64,000 nucleotides of DNA from Oscillospiraceae bacterium (GCA_902799075.1 CADBYZ010000001.1:22149-86148); one strand, 5' to 3'; positions 16,836 through 26,132 are shown, numbered from the stretch's first letter. The notes: generated by a model from the letters alone, not told the origin. Numbers and translations: made by a program.

Positions 16836-17954
16836 TCAGCGCTTGTTGAAGTACATGTACAGATCGCACTTGATCATGCCGTTGTAGAGCTTGCGCTTCC
16901 TGTCGGCGGTTCGCCCGAAGCAGCGCTCAAACTCCGTGTGGGAGGACAGCAGATAAAGCTGCCAGTTTGGGCAGGCCGCCCAGGCTTTGCCGAAGCCGCG
17001 GTAGAGGGTTTCGGCCTCCTGCTTTTCCATGATGCGCTCGCCGTAAGGGGGATTGGTGACGATGACGCCGCGCTCGGTCACGCGGTCAAAGACCATCGCG
17101 TCGGCAACCTCGAAGCGCACCACATCGTTCACGCCCGCACGCTGTGCGTTTTCCTTCGCAATGGCGACGGCCTTCGGGTCAATGTCGGAGCCGACGATCC
17201 GATACTCGCCGTGAAACTCGCGGGAACGGGCGGCCTCACGCTCGTCCTCCCACACGCGGCGGGGGATGGACTTCCAGCTCTGGGCCGTAAAGCCTCGGTC
17301 CAGACCGGGGGCGCGGTTTTTGGCGATCAGTGCCGCCTCAATGGGGATGGTGCCGCTGCCGCAGAAGGGGTCACAGAAATCGTCCCGGCCCCGGTAGCGG
17401 GAGAGCGTGACCATCGCCGCCGCCATGGTCTCCTTGAGCGGGGCGGCGTTGTGGGCCGGGCGGTAGCCGCGCTTGTGAAGCCCGTCGCCGGAGGTATCGA
17501 TGCAGAGGGAGACCCGGTCCTTCATGATGGAAAACTGGATCTGATACAGCGCGCCGGACTCCTGAAACCAGTCGATATGATACTTTGACTTGAGCCGCTC
17601 CACCACGGCCTTTTTGATGATCTTCTGGCAGTCGGACACGGAAAAGAGCTGGGAGTTGAGGCTGTAGCCCTTGACGGGAAAGGCCCCGTCCGCCGGGATG
17701 AGGCTCTCCCAGGGGAGGGCCTTGGTGCCCTCAAAGAGCCGGTCGAAGGTTTTGGCCTCAAAGGAGCCGACCTCAATCAGCACACGCTCCCCGATGCGCA
17801 GGCAGATGTTGGCGCGGGCAAGCTCGCTGTCGCCGCCGCCGAAGTACACGCGCCCGTTTTCGGCGGCCACGTCCGGGATGTTCAGCCGTTTCAGCTCGTC
17901 CGCGATCGGACCCTCCAGCCCCAGCAGGCAGGGCACACACATTTTATAGTTCAT
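16836..17954 (-). CDS. THUMP-domain class I RNA methyltransferase (RlmL/YpsC family)
   Basis: A 372-residue protein with an N-terminal ferredoxin-like/THUMP domain (about 1-160) and a Rossmann methyltransferase domain. CDPFCGSGTIPIEAALIA binds SAM, GSDIDPKAVAIAKENA carries the ribose-binding acid, and VTNPPYGERI is the catalytic N-P-P-Y motif for methylating exocyclic nitrogen of guanine. By homology it modifies 23S rRNA. It is monocistronic on the minus strand. Confidence 0.9.
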   Translation of the reverse strand: MNYKMCVPCLLGLEGPIADELKRLNIPDVAAENGRVYFGGGDSELARANICLRIGERVLIEVGSFEAKTFDRLFEGTKALPWESLIPADGAFPVKGYSLNSQLFSVSDCQKIIKKAVVERLKSKYHIDWFQESGALYQIQFSIMKDRVSLCIDTSGDGLHKRGYRPAHNAAPLKETMAAAMVTLSRYRGRDDFCDPFCGSGTIPIEAALIAKNRAPGLDRGFTAQSWKSIPRRVWEDEREAARSREFHGEYRIVGSDIDPKAVAIAKENAQRAGVNDVVRFEVADAMVFDRVTERGVIVTNPPYGERIMEKQEAETLYRGFGKAWAACPNWQLYLLSSHTEFERCFGRTADRKRKLYNGMIKCDLYMYFNKR

Positions 17955-17971
17955 AGTAACCTCTTGAATAA

Positions 17972-18679
17972 TCAGAATAATCCGATGGCCTTGGCCAGCG
18001 GCACCAGCACAACAGGCAGAAAGATCCCGGGCAGCATGTCGCCTACCTTGAAATGCTCCTTGCCCAGGCCGATGATGTTGCAGGCCATGGCAAGGAATAT
18101 CGGCCCGCCGACGGCGGTCATCTCGTTGATGACATCGGCGGTGAGCACGGGCTCGGCAAGCGAGGCAAGCAGCGTCAGCAGCCCCTGAAACAAAAACAGG
18201 GGGATGGCCGAGAAAATGACGCCCGCACCGAGGGCGGAGGCGAAGGCGGCGGAGCTGATAAGGTCCATGACGCTCTTGGTGTAGAGAATGCTGTAATCAT
18301 GGTCAAGCCCTGCGCGGATGGAGCCGAGAATGGTCATGCTGCCGATGCAGAAGAGCATGAAGCAGGTGACGACGGCGTCCCCGAAGGGCCCCTTGCCGAG
18401 GGGCGTCCCCGCAAGCTTGCGTTTGGCCCAGTCCCCGGCGCCGGAGATGCGCTCGTCGAGGCGGAGAAGCATGCCGATGAGCGTGCCGATCACGAGCGAG
18501 AGCACCACGACGAGAAAGCTTTTCGTCCCGACGGCACTCTGGACACCGATGCAGGCAGTGATAAAGCCCATGACCTTCATGATGCCGGAGGAGTACTCGG
18601 CGCGGATCTTGCTGCCGAACAGCGTCCCGAGTGTGCCGCCGATGAGCACGGCGACGGTGTTTATGATTGTACCGAGCAT
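17972..18679 (-). CDS. DUF554 membrane protein (YqgA/YdfK family)
   Basis: A 235-residue polytopic membrane protein. The glycine-rich start MLGTIINTVAVLIGGTLGTLFG and CFMLFCIGSMTILGSI are typical of DUF554. There are about seven hydrophobic segments. ATG at 18679 is chosen because AAGGGG lies 9 nt upstream and the first helix begins there. The function of the family is unknown. Confidence 0.88.
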   Translation of the reverse strand: MLGTIINTVAVLIGGTLGTLFGSKIRAEYSSGIMKVMGFITACIGVQSAVGTKSFLVVVLSLVIGTLIGMLLRLDERISGAGDWAKRKLAGTPLGKGPFGDAVVTCFMLFCIGSMTILGSIRAGLDHDYSILYTKSVMDLISSAAFASALGAGVIFSAIPLFLFQGLLTLLASLAEPVLTADVINEMTAVGGPIFLAMACNIIGLGKEHFKVGDMLPGIFLPVVLVPLAKAIGLF

Positions 18680-18796
18680 AGTGCAGGACCCCTTGGAGAA
18701 AAGATAAACCTTGCTGATTTTACCATAGCCGCGGCTGCGTTTCAACAATAAAGAATCAAAAAATGTATTTTTTCGGACAGTGGAAGCGATTATTTG

Positions 18797-18825
18797 TTGA
18801 CGAAGCTGACAAAAAGATGTATTAT
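18797..18825 (+). promoter_or_regulatory. Sigma-A promoter of the P-type ATPase gene
   Basis: TTGACG, 17-nt spacer, TATTAT, about 46 nt before the ATG at 18872. Confidence 0.65.
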
Positions 18826-18871
18826 ATCATGATGTAAAAATCCGCCCGAAAACGTTGTAAGGTGATACTGT

Positions 18872-20962
18872 ATGGGAAAGCATCTCGCGCCGAAGAAAAA
18901 GCACGAGCTGAACTTCATAAAGAGAATACCGAAGCGCGTGATCGGGTCCGAGCAGGCGGCTCACGTCATCAGGGAAGAAACTGACGAAACGCCCGAAGCA
19001 GGGGCGCACACCGTCAGGGAACGGTCCGATGGGGCACCCGCGAGAGCGGCACATGCTATCCGTGAGGAGAGCGGGCAAAAGCCTGAAAAGGCGGCCGGGC
19101 CGAAGCTGCGGATGCCTGCAATGCGGATGCCGGCGCTTGGACGTCACCCGTGGATCTTCTATGTACTTGCGGTGATCCTTCTGGTCGTGATCCGCTTTTT
19201 GCCGCTGGAGGGCTGGAAAGTCCCCGCGGCCTACGCCATTCCGGCGCTGCTCTGTCTGCCGGAGCATGTATTGAAAGCCTGGGAACGTTTTCGCAGGGGT
19301 GACCGGCTCAACGGAAATCTGATCGCCTGCCTTGCCGCCGTGCTGCTGTTTCTGACGGGGATGTATCTGGAGGCGGTGCTGCTGCTGATCCTGACCTTTG
19401 TGATCGGCTTTGCGGAAAAGCTCCTGCTGGACAGGAGCAATGCCGAGCACAATACCCTCAGTCAGCTGCTGCCCGGCGCTGTACAGATGGTGACGGAGGA
19501 GGGGACCGAGCGCGTCGATCCCGCCGCCGTGCAGCCGGGCGACATTATCCTCATCCCCGCCGGGGAGCGCATCCCGCTTGACGGCGTTGTGGCCGAAGGC
19601 ATCACCACCATTGATACCGCCGCTGTCTCGGGCCAGCGTTCCCCCTGGGCGGTCAATGTGGGCTACAAGGTCTACGCCGGGTGCCGCAACCTCACAAGCG
19701 ACATCAAGGTCAGGGTATCGCGCCCGTCCGAGCAGTCCACAGCCAGCAAAATCGTCCGTGTGTCGGAAAACGCTCCCGGCTTCGTCTCGGAGCAGGAGAG
19801 CTTTGCCCAGCGCTTTTCCCGGATCTATACGCCGGTGGTGCTGGGGCTTGTGCTGCTTGTCGGCGTCATCCTCCCGGCCTTCCGGGGCGGCTGGATCGTC
19901 CATGCCCAGCGCGCGGCGGTCCTGCTGATCGCCTCCTACTGCGTGCCGGAGCTTTTCTGCATCCCGCTTCTCTATGGCAGGGCTCTTTCCAAAACGGAAA
20001 AAATGGGCGTCTTCGCCAAGGGCAAGGATTGCCTGGAGGCCATGGCGAAGGCCGATACGCTGATCTTTGACAAGACCGGCACCATCACCGAGGGCCGGTA
20101 TTCGGTCACAGACGTCTATCCCGTCAAGATGAGCGAGAAGCAGCTTCTCGCCATCGCGGCGGCGGCGGAATGCTTTTCCCGCCACCCCATCGCCTTCGCC
20201 ATCCGCGAGGCTTCGGGGAGACTTGACGAGCGGGCGCTCAAGTCCGTCAGGCTTCGGGAGATCCCGGGCCGCGGCGTGTCGTCCCTTGTGGGCAACCGCC
20301 AGGTCCTTGTGGGCAACGCCGCGCTTCTGGAGGAGCACGGGGTCAAATACAACATCCCCTCCCGTCCCGGCACCGCCATCCATGTATCGGTGGACGGGCG
20401 CTACTGCGGGCATATCCTGGTGGCCGACAAGGTGCGCCGCCGTGCCTTTGACGCGCTGGAGACCCTGCGCGTAAACGGTGTGAAGAAGCTGGTGCTGCTG
20501 ACGGGGGATGTGCTGTCGGTGGCGCGGCCCATCGCCTCACGCCTCAACTTCGACATGCTGCGCGCCGAGCTCAGGCCTTCGGAAAAGGCCAAGGCCGTGG
20601 GCTATCTCATGAAAAACAAGGGCTCACGCACCGCCATCGCCTTCGTGGGCGAGGGTGAGAACAGCGGCAAGATCCTGACAGGCGCCGACGTTGGCATCGC
20701 CATGGGCTCGCTGGGCTCCGATCAGGCTTTCGCCTGCGCGGACATGATGATCATGGACCGCGATATTTTCAAAATCCCGAAGACGCTGGTGATCTCCCGC
20801 GTCGCCTACCGTGCCGCGTGGGAGAATTTCGCGGCTGGCGCCGGGGTGAATGTGCTGCTGGTGCTGCTGGGCGCCCTCGGCGTGGTCACACCGCTGGCCG
20901 CCGAGATCGTGAGCTTTTTCGTATGCGCGGCCATGCTGGGAAATACGCTGAGATTGAAATAA
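18872..20962 (+). CDS. Degenerate P1B-like P-type ATPase
   Basis: A 696-residue membrane protein. The phosphorylation motif DKTGT (about residue 399), the HP dipeptide in FSRHPIAFA and the LLTGD motif are present. Three other core elements are not: the actuator TGES loop reads VSGQRS, the hinge GDGxNDxP reads VGEGENSGK, and the metal-binding CPx of the transmembrane helix is replaced by YCVPELFCIP. The N-terminus has no CxxC metal domain. Instead, roughly residues 25-75 form three imperfect repeats of the pattern AHxIREExxxxPExA. Transport activity is doubtful; a regulatory or altered role is possible. A HAD phosphatase follows 6 bp downstream. Confidence 0.8.
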   Translation: MGKHLAPKKKHELNFIKRIPKRVIGSEQAAHVIREETDETPEAGAHTVRERSDGAPARAAHAIREESGQKPEKAAGPKLRMPAMRMPALGRHPWIFYVLAVILLVVIRFLPLEGWKVPAAYAIPALLCLPEHVLKAWERFRRGDRLNGNLIACLAAVLLFLTGMYLEAVLLLILTFVIGFAEKLLLDRSNAEHNTLSQLLPGAVQMVTEEGTERVDPAAVQPGDIILIPAGERIPLDGVVAEGITTIDTAAVSGQRSPWAVNVGYKVYAGCRNLTSDIKVRVSRPSEQSTASKIVRVSENAPGFVSEQESFAQRFSRIYTPVVLGLVLLVGVILPAFRGGWIVHAQRAAVLLIASYCVPELFCIPLLYGRALSKTEKMGVFAKGKDCLEAMAKADTLIFDKTGTITEGRYSVTDVYPVKMSEKQLLAIAAAAECFSRHPIAFAIREASGRLDERALKSVRLREIPGRGVSSLVGNRQVLVGNAALLEEHGVKYNIPSRPGTAIHVSVDGRYCGHILVADKVRRRAFDALETLRVNGVKKLVLLTGDVLSVARPIASRLNFDMLRAELRPSEKAKAVGYLMKNKGSRTAIAFVGEGENSGKILTGADVGIAMGSLGSDQAFACADMMIMDRDIFKIPKTLVISRVAYRAAWENFAAGAGVNVLLVLLGALGVVTPLAAEIVSFFVCAAMLGNTLRLK

Positions 20963-20968
20963 GATTGT

Positions 20969-21532
20969 ATGAATACCTACGATTTTGATAAAACCATCTT
21001 TTACCCTGACAGTACCGTATGCTTCTACCGCTACTGTCTGCGCCGCTATCCCGCCGCCGTGTTCCCGACGCTCAAGGAGAGCCTGCGGGCCGCCATGCGC
21101 TATCGGCGCGGAGAAGTAAGCGCCAAGGCGTTAAAGGAGCAGCTTTTCTCCTTCCTGCCGCAGGTGGGGGATATCGACGGGGCGGTCGCCGACTTCTGGC
21201 GGCAGAACGAAAAGCGCATCGGCGGCTGGTATCTGAGGCAGAAGAGGAGCGACGATCTGATCCTCTCCGCCTCGCCCCGTTTCCTGCTCCAGCCGATCTG
21301 TGACAAGCTGGGCGCGGAGCTGATCGCGACCGAGATGGACAGGCACACGGGCAAAATCAGAGGCGAAAACTGCCACGATCACGAAAAGGTGCGCCGCTTC
21401 TATCTTCGGGACCCGGAAGGTCATACCGAGAATTTCTATTCCGACTCCCTGACGGACACCCCCATGGCCGAGATCGCGGATCACGCCTTCCTGGTGACAA
21501 AGCATAAGCTGTCCCCCTGGCCGGAAAAGTAA
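20969..21532 (+). CDS. HAD-superfamily phosphatase (subfamily IB-like)
   Basis: A 187-residue soluble hydrolase. Motif I is YDFDKTIF (nucleophile Asp), motif II is LILSASPRF, and the C-terminal NFYSDSLTD carries the metal-binding aspartates of motif IV. The fold between motifs is helical, as in phosphoserine-phosphatase-like HAD-IB proteins. It starts 6 bp after the ATPase and is probably cotranscribed. The substrate is unknown. Confidence 0.85.
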   Translation: MNTYDFDKTIFYPDSTVCFYRYCLRRYPAAVFPTLKESLRAAMRYRRGEVSAKALKEQLFSFLPQVGDIDGAVADFWRQNEKRIGGWYLRQKRSDDLILSASPRFLLQPICDKLGAELIATEMDRHTGKIRGENCHDHEKVRRFYLRDPEGHTENFYSDSLTDTPMAEIADHAFLVTKHKLSPWPEK

Positions 21533-21543
21533 AAAGATTTCAT

Positions 21544-21574
21544 GAGCTTCGCACAATGTGCGGGGCTCTTTTTT
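21544..21574 (+). terminator. Terminator after the HAD phosphatase gene
   Basis: GAGC-tt-CGCAC and GTGCG-gg-GCTC form the stem, followed by six Ts. Confidence 0.75.
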
Positions 21575-21602
21575 CATACCCGTGCAACCCGGCGCATAGA
21601 TT
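21574..21602 (+). promoter_or_regulatory. Putative sigma-E promoter of the spoIIIA operon
   Basis: TCATACC (21574-21580), 14-nt spacer, CATAGATT (21595-21602), close to the mother-cell sigma-E form. It is 20 bp before the spoIIIAA start. The known control of spoIIIA by sigma-E supports the reading. Confidence 0.55.
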
Positions 21603-21621
21603 GTCCATGGGGAGTGATGGA

Positions 21622-22482
21622 ATGGACGCATGGAGCACAGCACAGAGCCTTTTGCCGGAGACGCTGGTGAACGCGGTAAAGCAGGTCCCGGCGGCGGAGG
21701 AGATACGCCTTCGCCTGGGACAGCCGCCCGCCGTCGTGATCTCCGGCAGGGAGCAGCGGCTTTCGGGCGGGGCTGTCACGCAGAAGGAGCTCTTGCACAT
21801 CCTGGAAAAGGCGACGGGCGCCTCGCTCTATGCTGCCGCGCCGTCTCTGAAAAACGGCTTCGTCAGTTACCGGGGCCTGCGCATCGGTGTGTGCGGGGAG
21901 GTGGTATATACCCAGAATCAGGTGAGCGGCCTGCGGGGCTTCAGCTCCCTCGCCATCCGTGTCCCGCACGACAAGCCTCTGGGCTGCGAGGCGCTGCTGG
22001 ACGGAATGCTCCGCGCGGGGCCGCTTAGTACGCTTATCGTCTCACCGCCGGGCGGCGGAAAGACGAGCCTTCTGCGGGAACTGATACGGCGCGCGTCGGC
22101 GAAAAACCTCCGCGTCTCGGTCATCGACGACCGCAACGAGTTGTCTGCCAGCGTCTCCGGCAGGGCGCAGTTCGACCTCGGTCCCGGGGCGGATGCGCTT
22201 GTGGGAGCCCCCAAGGCGCAGGCGGCGGGGATGCTGCTGCGCGGGATGAACCCGCAGATCATCGCCATGGATGAGATCACACAGGAGGCGGACCTGAACG
22301 CCGTGGAGCAGATCAGCGGCTGCGGCGTCGTGCTCTTTGCCACTGCCCACGGACGGGACCTGCAGGATCTGCAAAGACGGACGCTCTATCAAAAACTTCT
22401 GGAAAGCGGTGTTTTCCGGGAGCTGGTCACGATCGCCTGCAAGGGCGGGAAGCGCGTGTATACGCGTGAGGCGCTGCCGTGA
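21622..22482 (+). CDS. spoIIIAA: Stage III sporulation protein AA
   Basis: A 286-residue secretion-type ATPase of the SpoIIIA-SpoIIQ channel between mother cell and forespore. Walker A is SPPGGGKTSLLREL; PQIIAMDEITQEAD is Walker B. ATG at 21622 follows GGGGAG by 7 nt. It is first in an eight-gene operon with overlapping or near-touching genes. ATP hydrolysis is thought to power assembly or transport through the channel. Confidence 0.96.
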   Translation: MDAWSTAQSLLPETLVNAVKQVPAAEEIRLRLGQPPAVVISGREQRLSGGAVTQKELLHILEKATGASLYAAAPSLKNGFVSYRGLRIGVCGEVVYTQNQVSGLRGFSSLAIRVPHDKPLGCEALLDGMLRAGPLSTLIVSPPGGGKTSLLRELIRRASAKNLRVSVIDDRNELSASVSGRAQFDLGPGADALVGAPKAQAAGMLLRGMNPQIIAMDEITQEADLNAVEQISGCGVVLFATAHGRDLQDLQRRTLYQKLLESGVFRELVTIACKGGKRVYTREALP

Positions 22483-22991
22483 CGCGGATCATGGGTTTTG
22501 CGCTTCTGCAGCTGGCAGCGGCCCTGTTTGCCCGCGGCCGCATTGCCGATGCCGCCGCCCGGACGGAGGCCCTGCGAAGCTACAGCGACATGCTCGAGCA
22601 GCTTCGCGGCCTGCTGGAAAGCGACGGCTCGCCCATGCCCGTACTGCTGGAGACCCTGTCCCGGCGCTGCACCGGGCATGCACGCGCCTTTGTCCGCTCC
22701 CTGAGCGCCGCCATGGATCAGCTCGGCGAGCGCTCCTTTCAGGAACTGTGGCAGCAGGCGCTGGAGGAAAACGCGAGGCTTGTCGACGAAGACACGAAAC
22801 GGATGCTGGAAAGCCTGGGCGGCGTGCTCGGACGCTATGATCCCGCAACACAGCTTGAGGCCCTCGATGCCTGCCGCATGCACCTGCGGCAGCGCCTGGA
22901 CAAAAGGCAAAGCGGCCGGGCGCAGGAGACACATCTGATCCTGGGCTTGTCCTTCTCAGCCTCGCTGCTGCTGGGTATTATACTGATTTAG
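22479..22991 (+). CDS. spoIIIAB: Stage III sporulation protein AB
   Basis: A 170-residue mother-cell membrane protein with an N-terminal hydrophobic segment, a long helical middle and a C-terminal transmembrane stretch (LILGLSFSASLLLGIILI), like the GspF-type family. It overlaps spoIIIAA by 4 bp, so translation is coupled. Confidence 0.93.
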   Translation: MTRIMGFALLQLAAALFARGRIADAAARTEALRSYSDMLEQLRGLLESDGSPMPVLLETLSRRCTGHARAFVRSLSAAMDQLGERSFQELWQQALEENARLVDEDTKRMLESLGGVLGRYDPATQLEALDACRMHLRQRLDKRQSGRAQETHLILGLSFSASLLLGIILI

Positions 22992-22999
22992 GAGAACAC

Positions 23000-23194
23000 A
23001 TGGATGTCGATCTGATTTTCAAAATCGCCGCGGTGGGGATCCTCGTCGCGGTGCTGAATATCCTGCTGCAGCGTTCGGGCCGGGAGGAGCAGGCGCTGAT
23101 GACGACGATCGCCGCGCTGGTCGTGGTGCTGATGGTCGTGGTACAGAAGATCAGTGAGCTTTTTCACATGATCAAGACGCTGTTCGGGCTGTAG
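23000..23194 (+). CDS. spoIIIAC: Stage III sporulation protein AC
   Basis: A 64-residue integral membrane protein with two helices, starting MDVDLIFKIAAVGI. Size and order are standard. Its stop directly abuts spoIIIAD. Confidence 0.94.
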   Translation: MDVDLIFKIAAVGILVAVLNILLQRSGREEQALMTTIAALVVVLMVVVQKISELFHMIKTLFGL

Positions 23195-23581
23195 ATGGAG
23201 CTGCTGATGAAATGCGCGGCGCTGGCGGTTTTCAGCGCCCTTGTGATTTTGATGATCCGCCGCATGAATCCCGAGCTCTCCTTTGCTCTGAGCGCCGTGA
23301 CGGTGGTCGTGCTGCTGCTTGCCTGCGGTGGGATCATGGACGAGCTCCTTGAGGCGCTTCGCCGGGCACAGCAGATTTTCGGCAGCAGCGCCGCCGAGCT
23401 CCTGCCCATGCTCAAGTGCCTCGGCATCGCCTTCATCAGCAAGGCCGGGGCCGAGCTCTGCCGCGACGCCTCCCAGTCCGCCCTTGCCGCCGCGGTGGAG
23501 ACGGCTGGGAGCCTGTGTGCCGCGGCGGTGGCCATGCCCATGATCCTCAGCCTCATGACGACGATAGGCGGTATGCTGTGA
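23195..23581 (+). CDS. spoIIIAD: Stage III sporulation protein AD
   Basis: A 128-residue membrane protein related to SpoIIIAC, with the conserved AELLPMLKCLGIAFISKAGA segment. ATG immediately follows the spoIIIAC stop; its own TGA overlaps the GTG of spoIIIAE. Confidence 0.94.
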   Translation: MELLMKCAALAVFSALVILMIRRMNPELSFALSAVTVVVLLLACGGIMDELLEALRRAQQIFGSSAAELLPMLKCLGIAFISKAGAELCRDASQSALAAAVETAGSLCAAAVAMPMILSLMTTIGGML

Positions 23582-24669
23582 AAAAACTGCTGTTTGTGCT
23601 GCTCCTGCTTCCATTGTTCTGCGGCGGCGTCCGCGCGGAGGCAGGCGCAGACCGGAAGTTCGAGATCTTCGACCCCTCACAGATGCAGAGCGGCCTGAAT
23701 GACGAGGAGCGGGACATCGGCGGCACGATCTCCGCGGGCGGCTACGATGTGAGCGCTGCCCTGAAGCGCCTGTGGAAAAGCTTTGCCGTAAAGCTCAAGG
23801 CGCGGCTGCATGAAGAGCTGGGCTTTGCCTCCAGGCTTCTGGCGCTTGTGTTTCTCAGTGCCTTTGCCTGCTCCGTATGCCCGGACGGGAAGACACGCGG
23901 CATGATCGAAATCTGCGCCGTGTGCCTCGCGGCGGTGCTGCTGACCGGCGGCGTGAGCAGCCTGGTCACACAGACGAGCGACGCGGTTTTCCGGCTCTCG
24001 GACTACTCCCGAGCAGCCCTTCCCGCCGTCTACACCGCCGCGGCGGCAGGCGGGGGCGTGAGCTCCGCCGCCCTCGGCTACGCCCAGGCGGCCCTCGCGC
24101 TGGACGTGATGATGAGCCTATCCCGCAAGGCGGTGATCCCGATGATCTACGCGACGCTGTCCCTCACGCTGGCGGATGTGGTCTTCCCGAACCCCATACT
24201 CGCAGCGGCTGCGAAGCTCACAAAATGGGCCGCAAAAACGGCGCTGACCTGGACGACCCTGGCCTTTACCGCCCTGCTCGGCATGAGCTCGCTTATCACC
24301 ACCAGAATGGATGCCGCGGCCATCAAGGCCACCCGCACGGTCATGTCCTCGGCGCTTCCGGTGGTGGGCGGAATGCTGTCGGACGCGTCGTCGGCGGTAC
24401 TCGCGGCGGGCTCGGTGGTGGCGGGCTGCATGGGCGCCTTCGGCCTTGTTGCCGTATGCGCCGTGTGCGCGGGACCTTTTGCGGTGCTGTCGGTGAAGGG
24501 GCTGCTCTTCAAAGCTGTCGCCGCCGTGGCGGAGTCAACACAGAGCCCGCAGCTGCAGCGCCTTTTCGCGGGCATCGACGGCGCGGTGGGGCTTCTGATG
24601 GGTCTTCTCGGCGCAAACGCGGTCATGCTTTTTCTCTCCTTCGCCGCGGCCATGAAGGTGGTGGCCTGA
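23578..24669 (+). CDS. spoIIIAE: Stage III sporulation protein AE
   Basis: A 363-residue protein with an N-terminal signal sequence (KKLLFVLLLLPLFCGGVRA) and about eight membrane segments. GTG at 23578 overlaps the spoIIIAD stop and puts the signal sequence at the true N-terminus. It is part of the basal membrane platform of the feeding-tube channel. Confidence 0.94.
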   Translation: MKKLLFVLLLLPLFCGGVRAEAGADRKFEIFDPSQMQSGLNDEERDIGGTISAGGYDVSAALKRLWKSFAVKLKARLHEELGFASRLLALVFLSAFACSVCPDGKTRGMIEICAVCLAAVLLTGGVSSLVTQTSDAVFRLSDYSRAALPAVYTAAAAGGGVSSAALGYAQAALALDVMMSLSRKAVIPMIYATLSLTLADVVFPNPILAAAAKLTKWAAKTALTWTTLAFTALLGMSSLITTRMDAAAIKATRTVMSSALPVVGGMLSDASSAVLAAGSVVAGCMGAFGLVAVCAVCAGPFAVLSVKGLLFKAVAAVAESTQSPQLQRLFAGIDGAVGLLMGLLGANAVMLFLSFAAAMKVVA

Positions 24670-25148
24670 TGCAAAACGCGCTCAGAACACTGGTTGGCCT
24701 GTCCTTTTTCTCGGGTGCCGTTCTATGGGTCTGCCCGGAGGGAGGCGCGCGCCGCGCTTTGAAGCTGCTCTGTACGGCAGTCCTCGCCGCCGCGGTTCTC
24801 GCCCCCATCCGGGAGATCGACTATGATTTCCTGAGTCTGGAGCAGGCTCGTTTTTCGAGCGCCGAGGCGGAGATCACAAGCCGGGCGGCGCAGACGCAGG
24901 AGAGCCTGAAAAAGCTGCTGTTGAAGGAAAACTGTGAAAGCTATATCATCGACCGCGGCCGTGAGCTGGGACTGACGATCCATACCGCTGCGGTGGAGCT
25001 GCGGCAGGAGGAGGGCGGCGAATGGCTGCCCCGGTCGGTGGATATCACGGCTGACGGCGATGAGATACAGCGGGAAGAATTATGTAAACTGATTGCCGAC
25101 AAACTCGGAATCCCGGCAGAGAGGCAGGTCTGGCGCACCCATGGATAA
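24669..25148 (+). CDS. spoIIIAF: Stage III sporulation protein AF
   Basis: A 159-residue protein with two N-terminal membrane helices and a soluble ring-building-motif-like domain (about residues 75-155). ATG overlaps the spoIIIAE stop by 1 bp. Confidence 0.9.
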   Translation: MQNALRTLVGLSFFSGAVLWVCPEGGARRALKLLCTAVLAAAVLAPIREIDYDFLSLEQARFSSAEAEITSRAAQTQESLKKLLLKENCESYIIDRGRELGLTIHTAAVELRQEEGGEWLPRSVDITADGDEIQREELCKLIADKLGIPAERQVWRTHG

Positions 25149-25461
25149 GAAAAAACTGCTTCTCCTCTTGGAAAAGTGGAAGCTGCCGCTGCTGCTCCTG
25201 CTTGCGGGCTTGGCGCTCATGCTCATCCCCGCGTCGGAGAAGCCGAAGGATCCGGCCCCCACAAAGCAGGAGGCGCTGGCGGAGCTCCTGTCCAGGACCC
25301 AGGGCGTGGGGAAGGCGCAGGTCCTCATCTCCGAAAGCGGCGTGGTGGTGGCGTGCAGCGGCGCGTCGAACGCCTCCGTCCGGCTTGACATGATCCGGGC
25401 CGTGAGCGCATATACTGGCTTTGGCTCGGATAAGATCATCATATTAAAGCTGAGAAACTAA
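25141..25461 (+). CDS. spoIIIAG: Stage III sporulation protein AG (short form)
   Basis: A 106-residue protein with one N-terminal membrane helix (PLLLLLAGLALMLIP) and a compact domain with LLSRTQGVGKAQVLIS. The Bacillus protein is about twice as long; the insertion that decorates its ring is missing here. It overlaps spoIIIAF by 8 bp. It should form the large ring in the intermembrane space. Confidence 0.88.
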   Translation: MDKKKLLLLLEKWKLPLLLLLAGLALMLIPASEKPKDPAPTKQEALAELLSRTQGVGKAQVLISESGVVVACSGASNASVRLDMIRAVSAYTGFGSDKIIILKLRN

Positions 25462-25480
25462 GCGGGGAGGAGAATCAACC

Positions 25481-26023
25481 ATGATAAAAAACAGGAAACG
25501 GAATCTGACGATGCTGGCGGTGATGATGTTCGTGTGCGCGGCGGTGGCGCTCAACTACAGCTACAACAGCCGCTGGGGAAAGCCCGACGCGGAAATGGTC
25601 TACGCCGAGGATGAGGCCATGCTTGCCGCCCAGACGGCCTTTGAAAAGACGCTGATGACCTCGGGCACGGAGTATTTTGCCGAGGCGAGGCTCACAAGAC
25701 AGGTCTCCCGGGATGAGGCGCTGGAGCTTCTGCAGACCGCGGCAGCGTCGGAATCGGCCTCCCAGGAGACCATCGACAGCGCCATGAGCGCCATCACCAG
25801 CATGGCGGCCTGCTCCATGCAGGAGGCGCAGATCGAAAACCTGCTGCTGGCAAAGAACTTTGCAGACTGCGTGGTCTACATCGGCACCGACAAGGTGACG
25901 GTGGCGGTGCCCGCGCCCATGGAGGGCCTGAGCGAAGAGGCGGTGGCGCGCATCACGGACGTGATCTGCACCGAAACGGACTACCGCCCCGCACAACTGA
26001 GCATTATTGAAGTGAAAGCATAG
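25481..26023 (+). CDS. spoIIIAH: Stage III sporulation protein AH
   Basis: A 180-residue protein with an N-terminal membrane anchor (LTMLAVMMFVCAAVALNY) and a C-terminal ring-building domain that binds SpoIIQ in the forespore membrane. It is last in the operon; a palindromic repeat and a terminator follow. Confidence 0.92.
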   Translation: MIKNRKRNLTMLAVMMFVCAAVALNYSYNSRWGKPDAEMVYAEDEAMLAAQTAFEKTLMTSGTEYFAEARLTRQVSRDEALELLQTAAASESASQETIDSAMSAITSMAACSMQEAQIENLLLAKNFADCVVYIGTDKVTVAVPAPMEGLSEEAVARITDVICTETDYRPAQLSIIEVKA

Positions 26024-26035
26024 CTGCTTTGAAAG

Positions 26036-26109
26036 TGTCATTCTGAGCGAAGCGAAGAATCTTCGCTTTGCAGCGAGGGATAGATCCTTCGCTGGCGCTC
26101 AGGATGACA
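26036..26109. repeat. Palindromic intergenic repeat (TGTCATTCTGAGCG type), copy 1
   Basis: It begins TGTCATTCTGAGCGAAGCG and ends CGCTCAGGATGACA; the ends are complementary and enclose AGAATCTTCGC...GATCCTTCGC. A second copy is at 33543. Repeats of this form are scattered in many gut Firmicutes genomes. Confidence 0.85.
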
Positions 26110-26132
26110 GACAGGGATCGAAAAAACGGATC

